A stretch of DNA of 10,210 nucleotides, from the NCBI GenBank assembly GCA_030597775.1, contig JAUVRF010000031.1, positions 1 to 10,210 on the forward strand, in the 5' to 3' direction. The DNA is from Methanobacteriota archaeon (lineage in GTDB: Archaea > Thermoplasmatota > DTKX01 > GCA-020343715). Of this stretch, positions 5,837 to 10,210 are shown in pieces. Position numbers and translations under genes: made by a program. The notes under the pieces were generated by a model. It was not told the origin of the DNA. It was given only the letters and a program-made list of their open reading frames with translations, and made no database searches. The stretch's first letter is position 1. Each line of letters starts with the position of its first letter.

Positions 5837-6589
5837 TTGATACTAGTATCAGCCCTACTACTGATCGTATTCGGTATCATCGCCACCTACTTGGGGGCCG
5901 CCAATCTCTACAGGTACATGTGGTGGTCCAGCAATTACGGCGGGGACTACACGGACACCGGCATGTGGACCGAATCGGCCGTCTTGAGCTACATCATCTG
6001 GGGCAGCTTCTTCCTTGTCACCGGCATCCTCGGGATCCTTGGCGGCCTGATCCTGTTCTTTCGGGGCCTTCCCGCGGTCGCGGAGGACAACAGGTCGTAC
6101 CTGCGGAAGATACTCCTTCCCTTGGGTATCCTGGGACTTCTCCCCTCGCCTGGTCTCATCATCGTCGGTATCCTGCTCCTCTTCTGCTGGCGCATGTACA
6201 CTGACGACAGGTACGACTTCTTCGGCCTGCTCCTGGAGGACGTTATCGGTGGACCTCGGCCAATGCCAGGCGGTCCCGTTCCTACCCCGGCCCCCGCGGG
6301 GGCGGGTTTCGACGGGAGGACCGCCTACGCCACGGGATACCAGATGGAGGAATCGATGTACGCCACCGACTACTCCCAGGCCAGCTACGGGGGTGGCGAG
6401 GGTGCGTACACCGCGAGGGCCCAACCGACCAGCCTTCTTGAGCAGGAGTACGCAGAGCCCGCGATGCCAGAGGAGGTCGAGCCCGAGACCCCCGCTGTCA
6501 CGCCCGTCTGCGCCAGCTGTGGCAAGCCCACCGAGTGGATCGAGGAGTACAACCGGCACTACTGCTACGATTGCGACACCTATGCGTGA
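5837..6589 (+). CDS. Three-helix membrane protein with C-terminal zinc ribbon; start uncertain
   Basis: Counted from TTG 5837, the protein is 250 residues. Membrane helices lie at about 1-23, 49-75 and 92-118. A disordered linker (about 138-222) rich in Pro, Gly, Tyr and acidic residues follows, and the chain ends in a zinc ribbon: CASC (225-228) and CYDC (243-246) around PTEWIEEYNRHY. Such treble-clef or ribbon tails are common on archaeal membrane proteins of unknown function; I do not recognise this one. The start is unclear. The same frame is open back to 5765 and would add basic residues (DAKRKIYAKR) just before the first helix, as expected of a real N-terminus. TTG 5837 is the only in-frame ATG/GTG/TTG, and the Shine-Dalgarno-like GGAGG at 5782-5786 lies too far upstream for it. 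The next gene starts within 25 bp. Confidence 0.75.
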   Translation: MILVSALLLIVFGIIATYLGAANLYRYMWWSSNYGGDYTDTGMWTESAVLSYIIWGSFFLVTGILGILGGLILFFRGLPAVAEDNRSYLRKILLPLGILGLLPSPGLIIVGILLLFCWRMYTDDRYDFFGLLLEDVIGGPRPMPGGPVPTPAPAGAGFDGRTAYATGYQMEESMYATDYSQASYGGGEGAYTARAQPTSLLEQEYAEPAMPEEVEPETPAVTPVCASCGKPTEWIEEYNRHYCYDCDTYA

Positions 6590-6612
6590 TCGTCGCCCCG
6601 ACGGTGGCTACT

Positions 6613-7566
6613 ATGGGACCCTTCTCTGACGAACGGGTGCTTGTGACCGGAGGTGCCGGGTTCATCGGCTCCCACGTGACCGAGGCGCTCCTGGAACAGG
6701 GTGCACAGGTCATCGTGGTGGACGACCTCTCCACCGGCTCCGTGTCCAACCTTTCACACCTGGAGGGTGCCGGGGGTCTACGGATGATCGAGGCCAATGC
6801 CGCAACGCTCCCCGTGGCGGCCCTGGAGGGGGTGACCATGGGCGTCCATCTTGCTGCCCGCACGGAGGTGGCCGCCTCGATAGAGGACCCCGCGGGAACC
6901 GTGGAGGCCAACGTGCTGGGCTCGGTCCATGTGCTCGAGGCCCTCAACAAGGCGGGCGCCCGGTCCGCAGTGGTCGCCTCATCGGCAGCGGTCTACGGCG
7001 AGGTTCCCATCCCCGTGGCGGAGGACGGCCCCCACAGGCCGATGTCGCCCTACGGCGCGGGAAAGCTGGCCGTTGACCATTTCGTCCACTACTACGCCCA
7101 CCACACCGACCTGGCCGTTTGCGCCCTTCGCTTCTTCAACGTGTACGGACCCCGCCAACATCCCCGAAGCCCGTACGCGGGGGTGATATCGGTCTTCGCG
7201 AAGGCCGCCCTCCTGGGAGAGGACCTCACCATCAACGGGGACGGCGGGCAGACCCGCGATTTCGTCAACATCGCCGACATCGTGAAGGCGATCCTCATCG
7301 CCCTGCGCACCCCGGAGGCGAGGGGCGAGCCAATCAACATCGGGACCGGTCACGGCATCTCCATCGAGGACCTTGCCCGGGAGATGATCTCGGTAGCTGG
7401 CAGCCCTTCTCGGGTGCGTCACGGTCCCGACAGACCGGGGGACATCCGTCATAGCGTGGCGAAGGTTGATAAGGCGGAATCCCTTCTAGGGTTCACACCT
7501 TCCGTGCCCCTTCGGGAGGGACTCGTGACCACCGTCGAGTGGATGCGGTCCCAGCAGCAGGGGTGA
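6613..7566 (+). CDS. NAD-dependent sugar-nucleotide epimerase/dehydratase (UDP-glucose 4-epimerase-like)
   Basis: An extended short-chain dehydrogenase of 317 residues, the usual length for the family. The NAD-binding VTGGAGFIGSH (11-21) is followed by the acidic pair in VVDDLSTG (35-42), which selects NAD over NADP. The catalytic set is Ser in ASSAAVYG (122-129) and SPYGAGK (Tyr147, Lys151), followed by RFFNVYGPRQ (173-182), DGGQTRDFVNIAD (210-222) and INIGTG (241-246). It acts on a nucleotide-activated sugar, most like GalE-type 4-epimerases, feeding glycolipid, surface-polysaccharide or N-glycan synthesis; the exact substrate is not readable. I prefer ATG 6613, with GGTGG 5 nt upstream. 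GTG 6586 (overlapping the preceding stop) and GTG 6604 are in frame but would add residues before the first beta strand. It is likely co-transcribed with the membrane protein before it and guaAA after it. Confidence 0.92.
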   Translation: MGPFSDERVLVTGGAGFIGSHVTEALLEQGAQVIVVDDLSTGSVSNLSHLEGAGGLRMIEANAATLPVAALEGVTMGVHLAARTEVAASIEDPAGTVEANVLGSVHVLEALNKAGARSAVVASSAAVYGEVPIPVAEDGPHRPMSPYGAGKLAVDHFVHYYAHHTDLAVCALRFFNVYGPRQHPRSPYAGVISVFAKAALLGEDLTINGDGGQTRDFVNIADIVKAILIALRTPEARGEPINIGTGHGISIEDLAREMISVAGSPSRVRHGPDRPGDIRHSVAKVDKAESLLGFTPSVPLREGLVTTVEWMRSQQQG

Positions 7567-7580
7567 AGGGCCGGCGAGCG

Positions 7581-8174
7581 GTGGAACCCTTGGGCAAGAT
7601 CAGGATCGACGTGATAGACAACGGAGGCCAGTGGACCCACCGGGAGTGGAGGGTCCTGCGGTACATCGGGGCGGAGACGAGGATCATCCCCAACACCACC
7701 CCACTGGAGGAGATCGAGGCCGACGGCCTTGTCCTCTCCGGAGGCGCCACCCGTGTCGAGTTTCGGCCAGATCTTCTGGGAAGGTGCAGCGATTACATCG
7801 ACAACGGTGAGATCCCCCTCCTGGCGATCTGCGTCGGGCTCCAGTTCTTCGCCATGTACCTCGACGGGGAGGTGGGGTCATCGGAGGCGCCCGAGTTCGG
7901 TCGTACAGAGATCGAGGTGATCGAGGAGGACACCATCCTGAAGGGCCTTCCCGACAAGTTCGTCGCGTGGACGTCCCACAACGACCACGTGACCCGGCTC
8001 CCCGACGGCTTCAGGTCCATCGCCCGTTCCCAGCACTGCGAGGTCCAGGCGGCCGCCCATGACACGAGGCCTTGGTTCGGCACCCAGTTCCACCCGGAGG
8101 TGGAGCAGACCGAGCACGGCTACGACATCTTCACCAACTACAAGGAGTTCGTGGCCGAGTACCGCCGGTCCTAG
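7581..8174 (+). CDS. guaAA: GMP synthase, glutamine amidotransferase subunit (stand-alone)
   Basis: Releases ammonia from glutamine for the separate ATP-pyrophosphatase subunit (GuaAB, not in this window), which converts XMP to GMP. Archaea often split GMP synthase this way. From GTG 7581 the protein is 197 residues, about the size of the single class-I amidotransferase domain. The nucleophile is Cys84 in AICVGLQ, and the triad is completed by His171 and Glu173 in TQFHPEVE. LVLSGGAT (50-57) and WTSHNDHV (130-137) are the other conserved loops. The N-terminal DNGGQWTHREWRVLR closely matches the Thermoplasma protein as I recall it. Where many archaea have GICLGHQ, this has AICVGLQ, with the usual His replaced by Leu. 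TTG 7590 is an alternative start, and the frame runs back into the epimerase gene. It lies 14 bp after the epimerase stop. Confidence 0.93.
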   Translation: MEPLGKIRIDVIDNGGQWTHREWRVLRYIGAETRIIPNTTPLEEIEADGLVLSGGATRVEFRPDLLGRCSDYIDNGEIPLLAICVGLQFFAMYLDGEVGSSEAPEFGRTEIEVIEEDTILKGLPDKFVAWTSHNDHVTRLPDGFRSIARSQHCEVQAAAHDTRPWFGTQFHPEVEQTEHGYDIFTNYKEFVAEYRRS

Positions 8175-8203
8175 CCACCTCCCCCTCCTAGCCACCTTCC
8201 CCC
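8170..8203. repeat. 17-bp tandem repeat spanning the guaAA/helicase 3' ends
   Basis: Two adjacent 17-bp units (8170-8186 and 8187-8203) share CCTAGCCACCT and match at 15 of 17 positions. The first contains the guaAA TAG stop on the plus strand; the second contains the helicase TAG stop on the minus strand and encodes part of its Gly-rich C-terminus. It looks like a local duplication at the junction of two convergent genes. No clear terminator hairpin or T-run is present. Confidence 0.7.
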
Positions 8204-10209
8204 CCACGTTCGAAGAACGCCGACACCTCCGAGGCCAGGTCCTTCGTTCGCATCGGGGTCCAGTCCGGCGGGAAGGTACGCAGGTAGCGCTTCATGGAGA
8301 ACCTCTCGTCCATCAGCACCACCACCCCGCGGTCCGTCTCGGTGCGTATCAATCGACCCGCGGCCTGGACGACCCTGTTCATTGCGGGGTTGACGTATCC
8401 GTACTCTTCCCCGCGTCCGGGACCGAACTTCGCGTCGAAGTACGTTTTCAGCGCATCCACCATCTTCGAGGGGGGGGCCAGGGGAAGGCCCATCACGATA
8501 ACCGCCGACAGCAGGTTACCGATGTAGTCCACGCCCTCGCTGAGGGAGCCTCCCTGGACCCCGAGCAGGACCCCACCGGGACCCTTCCGGAGCTTCTTCA
8601 GGCGGTCCGTCAGCTTCTCCCGGTCCCGCTTGCCCATCCTGCGCTCCTCGACCAGCAGCTCCTTGCCACCGAGGGCCTGCCTGCCTGCACCCTCCAGGGT
8701 GTCCCGGATGGAGGAGAGCAGGGCGTAGGAGGGTGTGAACACGGCGACGTTGCCCGGCGTCGCCCGGAGCACGTCGGAGACCCCTCCCGCCAGACGGGCG
8801 TACATCTCGGGGCCCCTGGCGGTGTACTTTGTGGTCAGGCCCGGGGTCACGAGCACCAACCGGTTCTCGGGGGGGAACGGCGACCTGTACTCACCGTAGG
8901 CCGTTCGCTGGGGGTCCAGGCCCAGGAGGTCGGAGTACATCCGGACCGGCCAGAGTGTGCCAGACATGAGTATCGCCGCGTGTACGGAATCGAAACGCTC
9001 CCTGGTCACGGCCGAGGGGTCCAGCAGCCGGAAGTTAAGGCGGGCGCCCCCGTCCATGTTCAGGGTCCGTAGCACCTCCTGAGAGCCCTCGGGGAACCCC
9101 TGGAGGAATGTTGCCACCTCCGTGACGGCGGAGCCCCCCATCTCCTCCTCGGAGGACAGCTCCTTACCCGTCTCGAGCAGCGCGTTGACCAGATCGTCGT
9201 AGCCCATGGGCTCGAGGCTGGAGGCCAGGGAGCTCTCCACCGCATTGGTCCACGCCCCGGGCTCGACCTCGATCTCCTCTCCCCCGGTAAGGTCCCCCGC
9301 CATCTCCTCCATGCGCTCGCCCAGCTGGTTCATGGCGCGCCTCAGGTGGCCGTCCTGGCCCTTCAGCTCCTCCCCCGCCCGCTCCAGCAGGAACTGGGAG
9401 AGGCTTCCCGACGCCGCCTCCCGGGCCCGGTCAGGCAGGTTGTGGGCCTCGTCCACGATTATCACCACGTCCTCCCAGCCCCGTTCGATCCGATCGAGGA
9501 TCGCCTCGGCCAGCTCGGGTACGAACACGTAGTTGTAGTCGCACACGACCACGTGGGCGCCCGCCGCTGCGTCAAGGGCCGCCTTGTGGGGACAGACCCC
9601 CGCCCGCTGGGCCATCTTCATCAGGTCCCCGACGTGCATGATGCTTCCCTGAATGCCCCTGACGACGGCCTTGTTGGGCCGCCGGTACGACCTGCACCGC
9701 CCCATCTTGACCTGGTTACTGCAGAACTCGTGGAAGACGGCGTGGTGGGTGGCGCTGGAGACCCGGGGGCACATGGCCTGCTTGGCGATCACGTCCACGA
9801 CCTTGATGTCCTCCCGGGACCGGGAGTTCATCTTCTCCAGGGTCTGGATGGCTATGCGGTGCTGTGATTGCTTGGGAGTGAGGAACATCACCAAACGCCC
9901 CTCGTCCAGAGCATGCTGGACGGTGGGCACGAGCACCGAGGCGGTCTTGCCGATGCCCGTGGGGGCGTGGGCCACCAGCAACCCGCCGTTCGCCACCGTC
10001 TCCCTCACATCATCGAGGAACCTGAGCTGACCCTTTCGCGCCCGATTGTGAGGGAACATCGGGTAGGCCCCCCGGTCCACGAAGTCCCTGTCACCACCCC
10101 CCATGTCCACCGAGGAGCCCGCCTCCGTTCGCTCCTCGAGCCATCCCATCTTCTCCCAGTCCCCATCATCCAGGAGGGTGGCCACGGAGAACCGGCGCAG
10201 GGGGAGCAC
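8188..10209 (-). CDS. XPD/Rad3-family Fe-S DNA helicase (5' end uncertain, reaches window edge)
   Basis: A superfamily 2 ATP-dependent 5'-3' helicase of the XPD/DinG group, likely acting in DNA repair. Within the 673 visible residues: Walker A APTGIGKT (82-89), four cysteines (147, 163, 172, 206) spaced for a 4Fe-4S cluster, DEAH box VDEAH (252-256), motif III-like ILMSGT, motif V region QGGSLSEGVD, and motif VI QAAGRLIRTETDRG. RKGQLRFLDDV before Walker A is the usual entry to helicase domain 1. All key motifs are intact. The Cys spacing (15, 8, 33 residues between) is close to Thermoplasma XPD as I remember it. The frame is open to the right edge. GTG 10209 is only the last possible start codon in view; ATG 10104, preceded by GGTGG, or an upstream start outside the window are alternatives. 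It converges on guaAA with a 13-bp gap. Confidence 0.92.
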   Translation of the reverse strand: MLPLRRFSVATLLDDGDWEKMGWLEERTEAGSSVDMGGGDRDFVDRGAYPMFPHNRARKGQLRFLDDVRETVANGGLLVAHAPTGIGKTASVLVPTVQHALDEGRLVMFLTPKQSQHRIAIQTLEKMNSRSREDIKVVDVIAKQAMCPRVSSATHHAVFHEFCSNQVKMGRCRSYRRPNKAVVRGIQGSIMHVGDLMKMAQRAGVCPHKAALDAAAGAHVVVCDYNYVFVPELAEAILDRIERGWEDVVIIVDEAHNLPDRAREAASGSLSQFLLERAGEELKGQDGHLRRAMNQLGERMEEMAGDLTGGEEIEVEPGAWTNAVESSLASSLEPMGYDDLVNALLETGKELSSEEEMGGSAVTEVATFLQGFPEGSQEVLRTLNMDGGARLNFRLLDPSAVTRERFDSVHAAILMSGTLWPVRMYSDLLGLDPQRTAYGEYRSPFPPENRLVLVTPGLTTKYTARGPEMYARLAGGVSDVLRATPGNVAVFTPSYALLSSIRDTLEGAGRQALGGKELLVEERRMGKRDREKLTDRLKKLRKGPGGVLLGVQGGSLSEGVDYIGNLLSAVIVMGLPLAPPSKMVDALKTYFDAKFGPGRGEEYGYVNPAMNRVVQAAGRLIRTETDRGVVVLMDERFSMKRYLRTFPPDWTPMRTKDLASEVSAFFERGGEGG

Positions 10210-10210
10210 A

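Noticed and set aside
5858..6559. 233-codon minus-strand frame opposite the zinc-ribbon protein
   Set aside because: The plus strand gives three clean membrane helices and a CxxC...CxxC ribbon; the antisense translation has no comparable structure.
8059..9072. 337-codon plus-strand frame opposite the helicase
   Set aside because: It overlaps the end of guaAA and the conserved helicase motifs on the minus strand; the translation is motif-free and compositionally an antisense shadow.

Overview
This is a GC-rich archaeal window, most likely from a member of Thermoplasmatota. The archaeal call rests on a geranylgeranyl reductase of ether-lipid synthesis, a Tsr3-type rRNA modification enzyme, a stand-alone GMP synthase glutaminase subunit, an archaeal mevalonate kinase, an XPD-type Fe-S helicase, and TATA boxes placed for leaderless mRNAs. 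The phylum call is inference. The reductase C-terminal tail, the glutaminase N-terminus (DNGGQWTHREWRVLR) and the helicase cysteine spacing all resemble Thermoplasma proteins as I remember them. The high GC content and the canonical mevalonate kinase argue against Thermoplasma itself, which uses mevalonate 3-kinase.

Layout, left to right. (1) Plus strand, 1-1285: the 3' part of a geranylgeranyl reductase gene, then tsr3 in the same direction. (2) Minus strand, 5650 down to 1240, five genes in transcription order: mevalonate kinase, ABC-transporter ATPase, fused 12-helix ABC permease, a membrane-anchored protein with a probable OB-like domain, and a two-helix membrane protein with a beta-rich tail. 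TATA-like boxes precede the kinase, the ATPase and the OB-like protein, so this run may be three transcription units. The last gene overlaps the 3' end of tsr3 by 46 bp. (3) A 186-bp divergent intergenic region, 5651-5836, the longest non-coding stretch. (4) Plus strand, about 5837-8174: a three-helix membrane protein with a C-terminal zinc ribbon, an NAD-dependent sugar-nucleotide epimerase, and guaAA. (5) Minus strand, 8188 to the right edge: an XPD/Rad3-family helicase whose stop lies 13 bp from the guaAA stop, across a 17-bp tandem repeat.

The mevalonate kinase and the geranylgeranyl reductase act at opposite ends of isoprenoid ether-lipid synthesis but are not in one operon. The ATPase and permease overlap by 4 bp and clearly form one exporter-type ABC transporter with an unknown substrate. 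The two small membrane proteins downstream of it are unassigned and are the least understood part of the window. Most of the rest is housekeeping. I saw no tRNA, rRNA, CRISPR array, insertion sequence, phage gene or defence island, and no convincing new system.
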